Part shown: piece after piece, positions 8,100 through 16,406 of the stretch
Numbering within the stretch: the first letter of the stretch is position 1
Layout of the letters: each line of letters starts with the position of its first letter
NCBI RefSeq assembly: GCF_004331485.1
Contig: NZ_SJKD01000009.1
Location: 186,001-250,000 of the forward strand
Length of the DNA stretch: 64,000 nucleotides
DNA from: Kribbella capetownensis
GTDB taxonomy: Bacteria > Actinomycetota > Actinomycetes > Propionibacteriales > Kribbellaceae
Direction of reading: 5' to 3'
The notes under the pieces: model-generated
Told to the model about the DNA's origin: nothing
The model's input: the letters and a program-made list of their open reading frames with translations, nothing else
Databases searched by the model: none
Translations under genes and position numbers: made by a program

Positions 8100-8699
8100 T
8101 CAGTCCTCGACGACGGTGAGCGTCTCGATGAGCCGATCGATGTGACTGGACAGCGCTCGACCGGCCGGCACGAGGTCCGGTGTCGAGTGCGCCAGTTGCG
8201 CGTGACCGAGGAAGGCGGCGTACGCCAGTAGGCCACGGTCGCGAGCCCGGGCCTGGGAGAGACCGAGCTCGGCGAACAGCGAGGTGAGGTAGGCCAGCCG
8301 GCGCTCGGTCACGCGCGCCAGCGTAGGCGCGACCAGCGGATGCGTCGCGGTGGCCTGCAGGGCCAGCTCGACGGATCCGGCACCGGCCCCGGGGTCGCCG
8401 ACCACCGCGGTGAACACCAGGCGGAGGAGCTTGCGCAGACGCGTCGCGACGTCCGGCGTCCGGTCGACCGCCGCGATCACCCGGTCGGTGTCGCGTTGCT
8501 CCCAGCGCTCGAGCGCGGCCGCGATGAGTGCGTTCCGATCGGTGAAGTGCCAGTAGAAGCTGCCCTTCGTGGTCCCGAGGGACTTGGCCAGCGGCTCGAC
8601 CGCGACCGCCCCGAGGCCGCCCCGGGCGAGCGCGTCGAGCGCTGCCGAGGTCCAGTCGTTCGCCGTCAATGATTCGCGCTTCCCAATGGCCATGTCCAT
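8100..8699 (-). CDS. TetR-family transcriptional repressor
   Basis: 199 residues (or 197 from the second Met at 8693). The N-terminal helix-turn-helix is seen in GAVAVEPLAKSLGTTKGSFYWHF. The C-terminal ligand domain is family-variable. Its start lies inside an 18-bp perfect inverted repeat that is duplicated 26 bp away, before the divergent CPBP gene. It therefore very probably represses both itself and that gene. Confidence 0.9.
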   Translation of the reverse strand: MDMAIGKRESLTANDWTSAALDALARGGLGAVAVEPLAKSLGTTKGSFYWHFTDRNALIAAALERWEQRDTDRVIAAVDRTPDVATRLRKLLRLVFTAVVGDPGAGAGSVELALQATATHPLVAPTLARVTERRLAYLTSLFAELGLSQARARDRGLLAYAAFLGHAQLAHSTPDLVPAGRALSSHIDRLIETLTVVED

Positions 8700-8713
8700 A
8701 CGCTACCGTATGG
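8696..8713. promoter_or_regulatory. TetR operator O1
   Basis: CCATACG-ctac-CGTATGG, perfect 7-bp arms. It overlaps the first codon of the TetR gene. Confidence 0.8.
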
Positions 8714-8721
8714 TCAATCCT

Positions 8722-8739
8722 CCATACGGAGGCGTATGG
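8722..8739. promoter_or_regulatory. TetR operator O2
   Basis: CCATACG-gagg-CGTATGG has the same arms as O1, with centres 26 bp apart. It lies just upstream of the ribosome site of the CPBP gene at 8752. Confidence 0.8.
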
Positions 8740-8751
8740 AAGGGGGATGTC

Positions 8752-9576
8752 ATGAACGCACAGACCATCGAGGCCGAGCCCGCCGCCCGACGCATCGCCG
8801 AGCAGCACAAGCCCCGGGGCCCGATCGGTGTGATCCGGCGCTACCCGATCATCAGCTTCGTCGTGCTGGCCTGCTTCTTCGGCTGGCTGCGCTACATCAC
8901 CGCCTACTTCGGGCTCGGATCGAATCCGGAGAACAATCCGCTCGGTCCACTCGCGGCCGCACTCGTCGTCACCGCCTGCCAGGGCCGTGCGGAGCTGCGC
9001 GCCTGGGGCCGGAGGCTGCGCAACTGGAGAGCCGCCCCGAAGTGGTACCTGCTGGCCATCCTGGCCCCGGTGGTGGTGCACATCGTCAACGTGCTGGTGA
9101 ACCATCTGCTCGGTGCGCCGTTGCTCACCTCGGCGCAGCTCGCGGGCTGGCCCGAGGTACTGCCGTCGTTCCTTGTGCTGGTCGTGCTGATCGGCGTCGG
9201 CGAGGAGGCGGGCTGGATGGCGTTCGCGGCACCGATCCTGCTGCGCCGGCACGGCTTCCTGGCCGCCTGGGCGCTCGCAGCGGCGATGCGGATCCTCTGG
9301 CATCTGCCGCTGATGATCACCGGCGACCTGCCGTGGGTGGTCGGGATCGTGGGCAACGCGGCCTTCACGATGGTGATGCTGCGGGTCTTGGTCGCCAGCG
9401 GCGGACGCTGGACCCTGGCGGCGGTCTGGCACGCGGGCCTGAACGCCGTCGGCAGCGGTTTCTTCTTCCTGATGGTGACCGGCGAGGACAAGGCGAGGCT
9501 CGGATACCTGCTGGCCGCCGCGTACACCGTCATCGCCACCGTCGTGTACTTCGCCGGACGGCGCTCGGTGACCTGA
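8752..9576 (+). CDS. CPBP-family intramembrane glutamic endopeptidase-like protein
   Basis: 274 residues, multi-pass. The Abi/CPBP motifs are present as GVGEEAGWMAF (motif 1 EE, with the usual Arg replaced), LWHLPLM (motif 2 His) and VWHAGLN (motif 3 His). Members include CAAX proteases and bacteriocin self-immunity proteins. The N-terminal 25 residues are cytosolic. The ATG at 8752 follows AAGGGGGA. It is controlled by the neighbouring TetR through twin operators. Substrate unknown. Confidence 0.82.
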   Translation: MNAQTIEAEPAARRIAEQHKPRGPIGVIRRYPIISFVVLACFFGWLRYITAYFGLGSNPENNPLGPLAAALVVTACQGRAELRAWGRRLRNWRAAPKWYLLAILAPVVVHIVNVLVNHLLGAPLLTSAQLAGWPEVLPSFLVLVVLIGVGEEAGWMAFAAPILLRRHGFLAAWALAAAMRILWHLPLMITGDLPWVVGIVGNAAFTMVMLRVLVASGGRWTLAAVWHAGLNAVGSGFFFLMVTGEDKARLGYLLAAAYTVIATVVYFAGRRSVT

Positions 9577-9592
9577 TCCGTCCGGAACCAGA

Positions 9593-9622
9593 AAAGCCTC
9601 CCACCAGTTGGTGGGAGGCTTT
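9593..9622. terminator. bidirectional intrinsic terminator
   Basis: AAAGCCTCCCACCA / TGGTGGGAGGCTTT is a perfect 14-bp stem with a 2-base loop, and is A/T-flanked on both sides. It ends the CPBP gene on the plus strand and the tRNA-Glu transcript on the minus strand, 7 bases from the tRNA 3' end. Confidence 0.9.
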
Positions 9623-9628
9623 CTCTGG

Positions 9629-9701
9629 TAGCCCCGACGGGATTCGAACCCGCGCTACCGCCTTGAGAGGGCGGCGTGCTAGGCCGCTACACAACGGGGC
9701 C
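9629..9701 (-). tRNA. tRNA-Glu (anticodon CUC)
   Basis: 73 bases fold as a full cloverleaf. The acceptor is GGCCCCG with CGGGGCT. The anticodon loop CTCTCAA sits on a CCGCC/GGCGG stem. The T-loop is TTCGAAT. CCA is not encoded. It is next to tRNA-Gln and gltX, a frequent actinobacterial arrangement. Confidence 0.95.
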
Positions 9702-9779
9702 AGAGGGTTGTCGTCCGGTCCTCACGGGCCGGGCAACGAGGTTGAACCTTACCGATTTCCGTCGGTGCGGTCCAATCCG

Positions 9780-9851
9780 CTGGGGTACTAGGACTCGAAC
9801 CTAGACTAACTGAACCAGAATCAGACGGGCTGCCAATTACCCCATACCCCA
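9780..9851 (-). tRNA. tRNA-Gln (anticodon CUG)
   Basis: 72 bases, acceptor TGGGGTA / TACCCCA, anticodon loop TTCTGGT, T-loop TTCGAGT. It starts with U1 as usual for tRNA-Gln. In actinobacteria this tRNA is charged with Glu by the non-discriminating GltX (encoded at 10912-12447) and then amidated by GatCAB. Confidence 0.95.
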
Positions 9852-9969
9852 AAGGCATTTCACTGCCGTTGTGAGACCGTCTCCGCCCTCACAACCTGGC
9901 TCGAAGAGAGTACCCGAGCAATGGCTCGGACACCAAAACGGGGGTGCCGGTGGCGGGTTGTCACTCCCG

Positions 9970-10911
9970 TCACACCAGCCTCGTGCCCGGGTGCGGCGCC
10001 GGCGTCAGCGGCAGGTCGCACACCGTCGCCAGCTTCATCCGCCGGGCCAGCCACAGCGCGACCGCACCGAACAGCGCGAACTTCACCACATCCACCGTCA
10101 CCAGCGACCAGGGCGCGTCCTTCGCGCCGAGGCTGGCACCCACGCTGTTCGTCAACGCCGCGAACACGAACGTCACCACGTTGTTGGCCGCGTGCGCCGC
10201 GATCGACGCCTCCAGCCCACCGGTCCGTACGACGAGGAAGCCCGCGACCAACCCGAACGCGAACCGATCCAGGAACAGCGCCGGGCTCTCCCACGGCCAG
10301 ATCCCGTGAGCCATGGTGAACAGCACGGTGGTGACGAGGATCGCGATCACCGAACTCCGGACCAGCGCGCCGACGGCCTGCAACAGGTAGCCGCGGAAGA
10401 AGTACTCCTCCCCCGCCGCCTGGAACGTCGATGTGAGCAGCGTGACCGCAATCACGCCGGCCGCATCCGGCGCGATCCCACTGCCACCATCGCCGCCGAT
10501 GAGCTCGACGCCGCCGACCTGGATCACACCGAGCATGACCAACTCGGTCGCGACCGCAGCCACCGCGAACCACGCCAGCGGCCGCCACCGCAGCCGGCCG
10601 ATGACCGAGGACAACAGTCCCGGCGCCTGCCGGTTGAGCGCCCGCGCGACCAGCATGCTCAGCGGGATCAGCACGATCAGCGACAGGTTCGTCGCCAGCA
10701 ACCCGAGCCACGAGACCGTACCCTCGGGATCCTTCCGAATGCCCTGCTGGATCCCGAGCACGACCACGCTCGTGATCATCCAGCCGACCAGGATCGCCAA
10801 GGCGCCGAGTACGACGTACCCGCGCGGTGCCTCCGGGTTCACCAGCAGCCGCTGGTACGGCGGTGGCCCCGCATCGGACCTGTCCGTCGCCGGCGTCACG
10901 TCCTGCGGCAT
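9970..10911 (-). CDS. CPBP-family intramembrane metalloprotease
   Basis: 313 residues, about seven membrane helices after a 30-residue cytosolic start. All CPBP motifs are intact: AAGEEYFFRGYLLQ (EExxxR), LFTMAHG (FxxxH) and AAHAANN (HxxxN). It starts one base before the gltX stop, so it is probably translated behind gltX. The family includes CAAX prenyl endopeptidases; no substrate can be assigned. Unlike the gene at 8752 it has the canonical Arg in motif 1. Confidence 0.87.
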   Translation of the reverse strand: MPQDVTPATDRSDAGPPPYQRLLVNPEAPRGYVVLGALAILVGWMITSVVVLGIQQGIRKDPEGTVSWLGLLATNLSLIVLIPLSMLVARALNRQAPGLLSSVIGRLRWRPLAWFAVAAVATELVMLGVIQVGGVELIGGDGGSGIAPDAAGVIAVTLLTSTFQAAGEEYFFRGYLLQAVGALVRSSVIAILVTTVLFTMAHGIWPWESPALFLDRFAFGLVAGFLVVRTGGLEASIAAHAANNVVTFVFAALTNSVGASLGAKDAPWSLVTVDVVKFALFGAVALWLARRMKLATVCDLPLTPAPHPGTRLV

Positions 10912-12447
10912 CTAGTCCGCCAGGAGGGAGGCACGCGCCTGCTCGAGCCGGTGCAGAGCCTTCTCCCGGCCGAGCAGCTCGAGCGACTCGAACAGCGGTG
11001 GCGAGATCCGGCGTCCGGAGATCGCCACCCGGACCGGGCCGAACGCGTTCTTCGGCTTCAGGCCGAGCCCCTCGATCAGCGAGGTCCGCAGCGACGCCTC
11101 GATCGCCTCAGTGGTCCAGTCCACGTCGGCCAGCGCCTTCACCGACGCCTCGAGGACCGCGCCCGCGTCACCGGTCAGCACCTTCGCGGCGGCATCCGGG
11201 TCGACACTGAACGCCGCATCGTCGACGAACAGGAAGCCGAGCATGTCGACCGACTCCGACAGCGTGTTCATCCGCTCCTGCACCAGCGGTACGGCGGCCT
11301 GCAGGACAGCCCGCTGGTCCGCCGACGGCTCGGCCGGCAGCAAGCCCGCCTTGGCCAGGAACGGGACCATCCGGGACCCGAACTCCTCCGGCGCCAGCAT
11401 CCGCATGTGCGCGGCGTTGATCGCCTCGCACTTCTTCGGGTCGAACCGGGCCGCGTTCGAGTTCACCTTGCGGATGTCGAACGCCTCGATCATCTCCGCC
11501 GTCGTGAACACGTCGCGGTCGTCGGCGATCGACCAGCCCAGCAGGGCCAGGTAGTTCAGCAGGCCCTCGGGCAGGAAGCCGCGCTGCATGTACTCGCCGA
11601 GGCCGGAGCCCGGGTCGCGCTTGGACAGCTTCTTGTTGCCCTCCCCCATCACGAACGGCAGGTGCCCGAACCGCGGCGTCCGGCCGCTGCCGACGCCGAT
11701 CTCGGCCAGCGCCTCGTAGAGCGCGACCTGCCGCGGTGTGGACGGCAGCAGGTCCTCGCCGCGGAGCACGTGGGTGATCTCCATCAGCGCGTCGTCGACC
11801 GGGTTCACCAGTGGGTAGAGCGGGTAGCCGTTCGCCCGGACCAGCACGTAGTCGCTCAGGTTCTCGGGCAGGAAGGTGATCTCGCCGCGGACCAGGTCGT
11901 CGAACACGATCGGCCGGTCCGGCATCCGCAGCCGGACCACGGGCCGGCGGCCCTCGTCGGCGTACGCCTTGACCTGCTCCTCGGTGAGCGTGCGGCAGTG
12001 GCCGTCGTACCCGCTGTGCTGGCCGGCGGTGCGCGCGGCCTCACGACGCTGCTCGAGCTCCTCCTGCGAGCAGTAGCAGTGGTACGCCCGGCCGGCCGCC
12101 AGCAGCTTGGCGACGACATCGGCGTAGATGTCCATCCGCTCGGTCTGCTGGTACGGACCGAAGTCGCCGCCCTTCTCCGGGCCCTCGTCCCAGTCGATGC
12201 CCAGCCAGCGCAGCGACTCCAGGGTGAAGCTCAGCCCGTCCGGCGTGTTGCGGGCGACGTCGGTGTCCTCGATCCGCAGGACCAGCTTGCCGCCGTAGTG
12301 GCGGGCGAAGGCCCAGGCGAACAGCGCCGTCCGGATGTTGCCGACGTGCAGGTAACCCGTCGGGGAGGGCGCGAAGCGCAGCCGCACCTGGTTCGGTTCG
12401 AGGCCACCCAGAACATCGTCGTCAGTGGGGGCTGGCCGGTCAGTCAC
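10912..12447 (-). CDS. gltX: glutamyl-tRNA synthetase
   Basis: 511 residues, class I synthetase charging tRNA-Glu (and probably tRNA-Gln) with glutamate. The N-terminal catalytic signature is RFAPSPTGYLHVGN (HIGH-like at residues 34-37); RIEDTD follows. KLSKRDPGSG is the KMSKS-like loop. The Cys-containing insertion (HCYCSQEELE ... GHCR) resembles the zinc-binding SWIM-like segment of GluRS. It sits two genes from the tRNAs it charges, and overlaps the FAH gene by 8 bases. Confidence 0.96.
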   Translation of the reverse strand: MTDRPAPTDDDVLGGLEPNQVRLRFAPSPTGYLHVGNIRTALFAWAFARHYGGKLVLRIEDTDVARNTPDGLSFTLESLRWLGIDWDEGPEKGGDFGPYQQTERMDIYADVVAKLLAAGRAYHCYCSQEELEQRREAARTAGQHSGYDGHCRTLTEEQVKAYADEGRRPVVRLRMPDRPIVFDDLVRGEITFLPENLSDYVLVRANGYPLYPLVNPVDDALMEITHVLRGEDLLPSTPRQVALYEALAEIGVGSGRTPRFGHLPFVMGEGNKKLSKRDPGSGLGEYMQRGFLPEGLLNYLALLGWSIADDRDVFTTAEMIEAFDIRKVNSNAARFDPKKCEAINAAHMRMLAPEEFGSRMVPFLAKAGLLPAEPSADQRAVLQAAVPLVQERMNTLSESVDMLGFLFVDDAAFSVDPDAAAKVLTGDAGAVLEASVKALADVDWTTEAIEASLRTSLIEGLGLKPKNAFGPVRVAISGRRISPPLFESLELLGREKALHRLEQARASLLAD

Positions 12448-13228
12448 GCACGATCACCTTGTTCGTCAGAGTTCCGATTCCTTCGACGCTGATCGCGACC
12501 TCGTCGCCGGGCAGCATCGGGCCGACACCCGCGGGAGTGCCGGTGAGCACCACGTCGCCGGGCAGCAGCGTGGTGAAGGAGGTGATGTAGGCCAGCACCT
12601 CCGGGATGCCGAAGATGAACTGCGACGTCCGTCCGTCCTGCTTCGGCTCGCCGTTCACCTGCGTGCTGACCCGCAGGTCGGACACGTCGAGCTCGGTGGT
12701 GATCCACGGGCCGAGCGGGCAGAACGTGTCGTAGCCCTTGGCCCGGGCCCACTGCCCGTCGAGCTTCTGCAGGTCGCGCGCGGTGACGTCGTTGGCGATC
12801 GTGTACCCGAAGATCACCTCGTTCACCCGCTCCTTGGGCAGGTCGCGGCAGATCCGCCCGATCACGATCGCCAGCTCGCCCTCGAAGTGCAGGTTGTTGG
12901 TCTGCTCGGGGTAGACGATGCCGTCCCGCGGCCCGATCACCGAGGTGTTCGGCTTCAGGAAGATCAGCGGCTCGGCCGGTACGTCGTTGCCGAGCTCCTC
13001 GGCGTGCGCCGCGTAGTTGCGGCCGACGCAGACGACCTTGCTGCGCGGGATCACCGGCGCAAGCAGCCGGACGTCGGCCAGTTGCAGTTTCTCCCCGGTG
13101 AACTGGACCGGCCGGTAGAGCGGGTCCGAGTCGAGCACGGACACGGTGCCGGTGAGCCCTTCGGGGTCATCGGTCTCGACGACGCCGTACCTCGGCTCGT
13201 CGTCCACGGAGAATCTGGCGATACGCAC
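12440..13228 (-). CDS. fumarylacetoacetate hydrolase-family protein
   Basis: 262 residues. The metal-binding Glu-x-Glu of the FAH fold is LHFEGELAIVIG; KVVCVGRNYAAHAEE and GTPAGVGPM are further family signatures. Members hydrolyse or isomerise diketo/oxo acids (e.g. acylpyruvases, 5-carboxymethyl-2-hydroxymuconate isomerase). It is usually found directly upstream of gltX in actinomycetes, as here. The substrate is unknown; acylpyruvate hydrolysis is a guess. Confidence 0.88.
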   Translation of the reverse strand: MRIARFSVDDEPRYGVVETDDPEGLTGTVSVLDSDPLYRPVQFTGEKLQLADVRLLAPVIPRSKVVCVGRNYAAHAEELGNDVPAEPLIFLKPNTSVIGPRDGIVYPEQTNNLHFEGELAIVIGRICRDLPKERVNEVIFGYTIANDVTARDLQKLDGQWARAKGYDTFCPLGPWITTELDVSDLRVSTQVNGEPKQDGRTSQFIFGIPEVLAYITSFTTLLPGDVVLTGTPAGVGPMLPGDEVAISVEGIGTLTNKVIVRD

Positions 13229-13269
13229 GGCCCGAGCCTACCGTCGCGACGGAATGAGACAGTTATCCG

Positions 13270-13752
13270 GTGACGATCGAGATCCGGCCGGCCCTTCCAT
13301 CCGAGTACGACGCCGTCGGCGAACTGACGGTGGAGGCGTACTCGCATGACGGTTACGTCCGGGGCGACTACGCGAGGACGCTGCGGGCGGCGGCGGATCG
13401 GGCGGCCAAGGCGGAGCTGTGGGTCGCGGCGGACGAGACCGGACTGCTCGGCTCTGTTACTTACTGTCCGGCAGGCTCTGTGTACCGAGAGATCGGGCTG
13501 GACGACGAGGGCGAGTTCCGGATGCTCGGAGTGGTCGGCCGAGCGCGCGGACTGGGTGTCGGGACCGCGCTGACCGAGCGCTGCATCGAGCGCACCCGCG
13601 AGCTGGGCCTCAGCCGGATCGTGATGAGCAGTGCAACGTACATGACGACGGCCCACCGCATCTACCAGCGGCTCGGCTTCGTCCGCCTCCCCGACCGCGA
13701 CTGGTCCCCAATCGCCGGCGTCGATCTGTGGGCCTTCGCCCTGGACCTGTGA
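13270..13752 (+). CDS. GNAT-family N-acetyltransferase
   Basis: 160 residues, GTG start. The acetyl-CoA-binding motif A is RMLGVVGRARGLGVGTALTERC (residues about 78-100), followed by the SSATYMTTAHRIYQRLGFVRL segment typical of motif B. The acceptor is unknown. Its stop overlaps the next start by GTGA. Confidence 0.88.
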   Translation: MTIEIRPALPSEYDAVGELTVEAYSHDGYVRGDYARTLRAAADRAAKAELWVAADETGLLGSVTYCPAGSVYREIGLDDEGEFRMLGVVGRARGLGVGTALTERCIERTRELGLSRIVMSSATYMTTAHRIYQRLGFVRLPDRDWSPIAGVDLWAFALDL

Positions 13753-14600
13753 CCGTCACCCTCACCCCCGCCGAGTGGACGTCGTACGAGACAGCCCATC
13801 GGAACCGCGTCGACGCCTTGGTCGCCGGGCACCTTGAGCGGCGACGCCGTCGGCAGGCGCATCCGGTCGAGGACTTCCTCTTCACCTACTACCCCACCCG
13901 ACCGAACCAGCTCCGCGTCTGGCACCCCGGGCCTGGCGTCCGGTTGCTCGGAGCCACGCAGTACGACGGACGCCGCGGCTACAGGTACGTCGGCGGTGCG
14001 GCGAGTGTGGATCCGGCGGAGGTGGAGCGGCGGGCGGACAGCATTCGATGGATCCGGCGGCTGCTGGGGTCGACGCTGGATCGCCAACCGCAGTTCGGTT
14101 GTTTCGGTTTGCACGAGTGGGCGATGGTCTACCGGACGTCCGACGTACGGCATGAGTCGTGGCCGTTGCGGCTGGGATCCGAGGGGACGGATCAGGTGGT
14201 CGAGTCGCACAAGATCGCCTGCTCGCATTTCGACGCGTTCCGGTTCTTCACGGATCCAGCGCGGCCGCGGAACGTGCTGCAACCGACGCGGGAGTCGCAA
14301 CCACAGCTCGAGCAGGGCGGCTGCCTGCACGCCAACATGGACCTCTACAAGTGGGCGTCGAAGCTGATGCCGTTCGCTCCGAGTTCCTTGGTGCTGGACT
14401 GCTTCGAGCTCGCCCGCGACATCCGCACACTCGACATGCGCGCCTCGCCGTACGACCTCTCCGCTCTCGGCTACTCCCCCGTGCCGATCGAAACCACAGC
14501 AGGCAAAGGCGAGTACGCCGCCGCCCAACGCACCTTCGCCGAACGCGCCCGGCCACTCCGCGGCCGACTCGTCGACCTCTGCGACGAGTTGCTCGGCTAG
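13749..14600 (+). CDS. conserved protein often annotated as 3-methyladenine DNA glycosylase
   Basis: 283 residues from the GTG at 13749, which overlaps the GNAT stop. Recognised by the family opening LTPAEW...HP(V)EDFLFTYY and the internal CFGLHEWAMVY. Actinobacterial members carry the name '3-methyladenine DNA glycosylase', but I see neither the HhH-GPD motif of AlkA nor the AAG fold signature. DNA-repair activity is therefore unproven. Cys, His and Asp residues around CSHFDAFRFF and LDCFELARD look functional. Confidence 0.7.
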   Translation: MTVTLTPAEWTSYETAHRNRVDALVAGHLERRRRRQAHPVEDFLFTYYPTRPNQLRVWHPGPGVRLLGATQYDGRRGYRYVGGAASVDPAEVERRADSIRWIRRLLGSTLDRQPQFGCFGLHEWAMVYRTSDVRHESWPLRLGSEGTDQVVESHKIACSHFDAFRFFTDPARPRNVLQPTRESQPQLEQGGCLHANMDLYKWASKLMPFAPSSLVLDCFELARDIRTLDMRASPYDLSALGYSPVPIETTAGKGEYAAAQRTFAERARPLRGRLVDLCDELLG

Positions 14601-14623
14601 AGACCTGCACTAGGCTCCTCGGC

Positions 14624-14818
14624 ATGGGGAAGATCGTCGCCATCGCGCTCGGTGCACTGCTGCTTGCCATCGGCGCGGTCTGGACGCTCCAGGGCCTCGG
14701 CTACCTCAAGGGCAGCTCGATGACCGGCAGCTCGTTCTGGGCGATCGTCGGCCCGATCGTCGCGGCCGCCGGCGTCTCGCTCATCTACGTCGCGTTCCGC
14801 GGTCCGCGGAAACGGTGA
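14624..14818 (+). CDS. small two-helix membrane protein
   Basis: 64 residues with helices at about 5-24 (IALGALLLAIGAVWTLQGL) and 40-58 (FWAIVGPIVAAAGVSLIYVAF), and a positively charged end. Common as an orphan in actinomycetes, function unknown. The 3' end overlaps the convergent methyltransferase gene by 38 bases. Confidence 0.7.
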   Translation: MGKIVAIALGALLLAIGAVWTLQGLGYLKGSSMTGSSFWAIVGPIVAAAGVSLIYVAFRGPRKR

Positions 14819-15434
14819 CGACCGCCCACTGGTAGTGCATGGAGCCACCGTCGTCCCAGGTCTCCCATTCGTCGACGCTGCCGTAGCGCTGCAATGTCCG
14901 TCGCAGTACGTCGTCCGTGCGGATGCTGAAGAAGCGCCCCGGGCCGAAGCCGCTCTCGTCCTGCCAGACCCGCTCGCCGCCGGTGGCACCACCCCAGAGG
15001 CCGATTGCCAGCGGTGCACGTGGACGCAGCACTCGCACGATCTCGCTCAGCGCCTGATCGACGTCCTCGTCCGCAACGTGCAGGAGGGTGCTCATCGTCC
15101 AGCCGGCGTCGAACGTCTCGTCCTCGAACGGCAACTCCAGGACTGAAGCAACCTGCGCCTGCAGACCGAGTGAGCGACAGGTCTCAACGCTGGCGGGCGC
15201 GAGATCCACACCCACGTAGGCGAACCCGGCATCCGCAATCGCCTGCCCGTCGCGCCCGGGACCACACCCGATCTCGAGGACAGACCGCCGTCCCTCACTC
15301 GCCAGTCGCCCGAGGTACGCCGTACGCCGAGCGACCCTGGCATCAGGCAGCTCACGCCCGACCCGCGCCCCGACCTCATTGGTGTAGTAGGCAATCAAGT
15401 CACTCTCACGCTGCGCCCGGCCGCCGTTCGTCAT
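14781..15434 (-). CDS. class I SAM-dependent methyltransferase
   Basis: 217 residues. Motif I is VLEIGCGPGRDG (residues about 50-61), the acidic ribose-binding strand is YVGVDLAPAS, and motif IV/V is seen in FDAGWTMSTLLHV. A Methyltransf_11/25-type enzyme; substrate unknown. Overlaps convergently with the small membrane protein. Confidence 0.85.
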   Translation of the reverse strand: MTNGGRAQRESDLIAYYTNEVGARVGRELPDARVARRTAYLGRLASEGRRSVLEIGCGPGRDGQAIADAGFAYVGVDLAPASVETCRSLGLQAQVASVLELPFEDETFDAGWTMSTLLHVADEDVDQALSEIVRVLRPRAPLAIGLWGGATGGERVWQDESGFGPGRFFSIRTDDVLRRTLQRYGSVDEWETWDDGGSMHYQWAVVTVSADRGTRRR

Positions 15435-15524
15435 GGTCCGATCCTAGAGACGAGCGACTGGCCCAGCCTCTCCGCCGCCGATTGGCCCATTCCACTGGGC
15501 ATTTCAGGCCTTAGCGTTGCACTC

Positions 15525-16406
15525 GTGAAGGTGATGATTGCCGGCGCGACCGGAGCGATCGGACGACGGCTGGTCCCCCTCCTGATCGAGGCCGGGCATC
15601 AGGTGACCGGGACGACCCGCTCCGATGCGGGACTCGAACAACTGCGGGCGGCCGGGGCTCACGGCGTACGGCTCGATGTGTACGACGCGGATGCGGTCAA
15701 GGCCACGGTCGCGGCTGCTGCGCCCGACGTGATCATGCATCAATTGACCGACCTCAGCAGCGGCGCACCGGGCGGCAACGGCCGGATCCGGCGCATCGGC
15801 ACCCGCAACCTCGTCGACGCTGTCCGCCAGGCCGCCGTACCCAAGATGATCGCGCAGTCGATCGCCTGGGCCTACGAAGCCGGAGTCGGGCCGGCCGTGG
15901 AGACCACTCCGCTGGACGAGTCGGCCCCGGATCCGCGCGGTACGACGGTGTCCGCGATCCGCGCGCTGGAGGACGGCGCAGCCGAACTCCCGGAGTACGT
16001 CGTCCTGCGGTACGGACTGCTCTACGGCCCTGGCACCTGGCTCCGACGCGGTGGGTTGGCGGACGACGTACTGCGGAGCGAGCGTCCGACCGAGCACCCG
16101 GGTGCCGCGTTCTTCGGAGGCCTGACCGAGGGCGATGGTGTCTTCTCGTTCCTCCACGTCGACGACGCAGCACGGGCTGCCGTCGACGCCCTGAGCTGGC
16201 CGAGCGGCGCCGTCAACGTGGTCGATGACGAGCCGGCACCGACGCGCGAATGGCTCCCCGTGTTCGCAGCGTCCGTCGGGGCACCGACTCCGGCTCTGGT
16301 GTCGGGTCGCAGATCGTGGGAGCGCGGCGCCGACAACGCCCTGGCCCGCTCGCTTGGCTGGACGCCCCTTCATCCCAGTTGGCGCACCGGCTTCAGCGCG
16401 GAATGA
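15525..16406 (+). CDS. NAD(P)-dependent epimerase/dehydratase-like (extended SDR)
   Basis: 293 residues, GTG start. The Rossmann signature GATGAIGRRL is at residues 7-16. The central region has YGLLYGPGTWLRRGG, but the canonical Tyr-x-x-x-Lys pair is replaced around WAYEAGVGP, so it is an atypical SDR. The C-terminus WTPLHPSWRTGF is typical of nucleotide-sugar/NmrA-like homologues. The substrate is unknown. It overlaps the convergent methyltransferase by 14 bases. Confidence 0.82.
   Translation: MKVMIAGATGAIGRRLVPLLIEAGHQVTGTTRSDAGLEQLRAAGAHGVRLDVYDADAVKATVAAAAPDVIMHQLTDLSSGAPGGNGRIRRIGTRNLVDAVRQAAVPKMIAQSIAWAYEAGVGPAVETTPLDESAPDPRGTTVSAIRALEDGAAELPEYVVLRYGLLYGPGTWLRRGGLADDVLRSERPTEHPGAAFFGGLTEGDGVFSFLHVDDAARAAVDALSWPSGAVNVVDDEPAPTREWLPVFAASVGAPTPALVSGRRSWERGADNALARSLGWTPLHPSWRTGFSAE

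Noticed and set aside
9871..12492. 873-codon plus-strand frame across gltX and the CPBP gene
   Set aside because: Antisense shadow; gltX motifs on the minus strand are complete.
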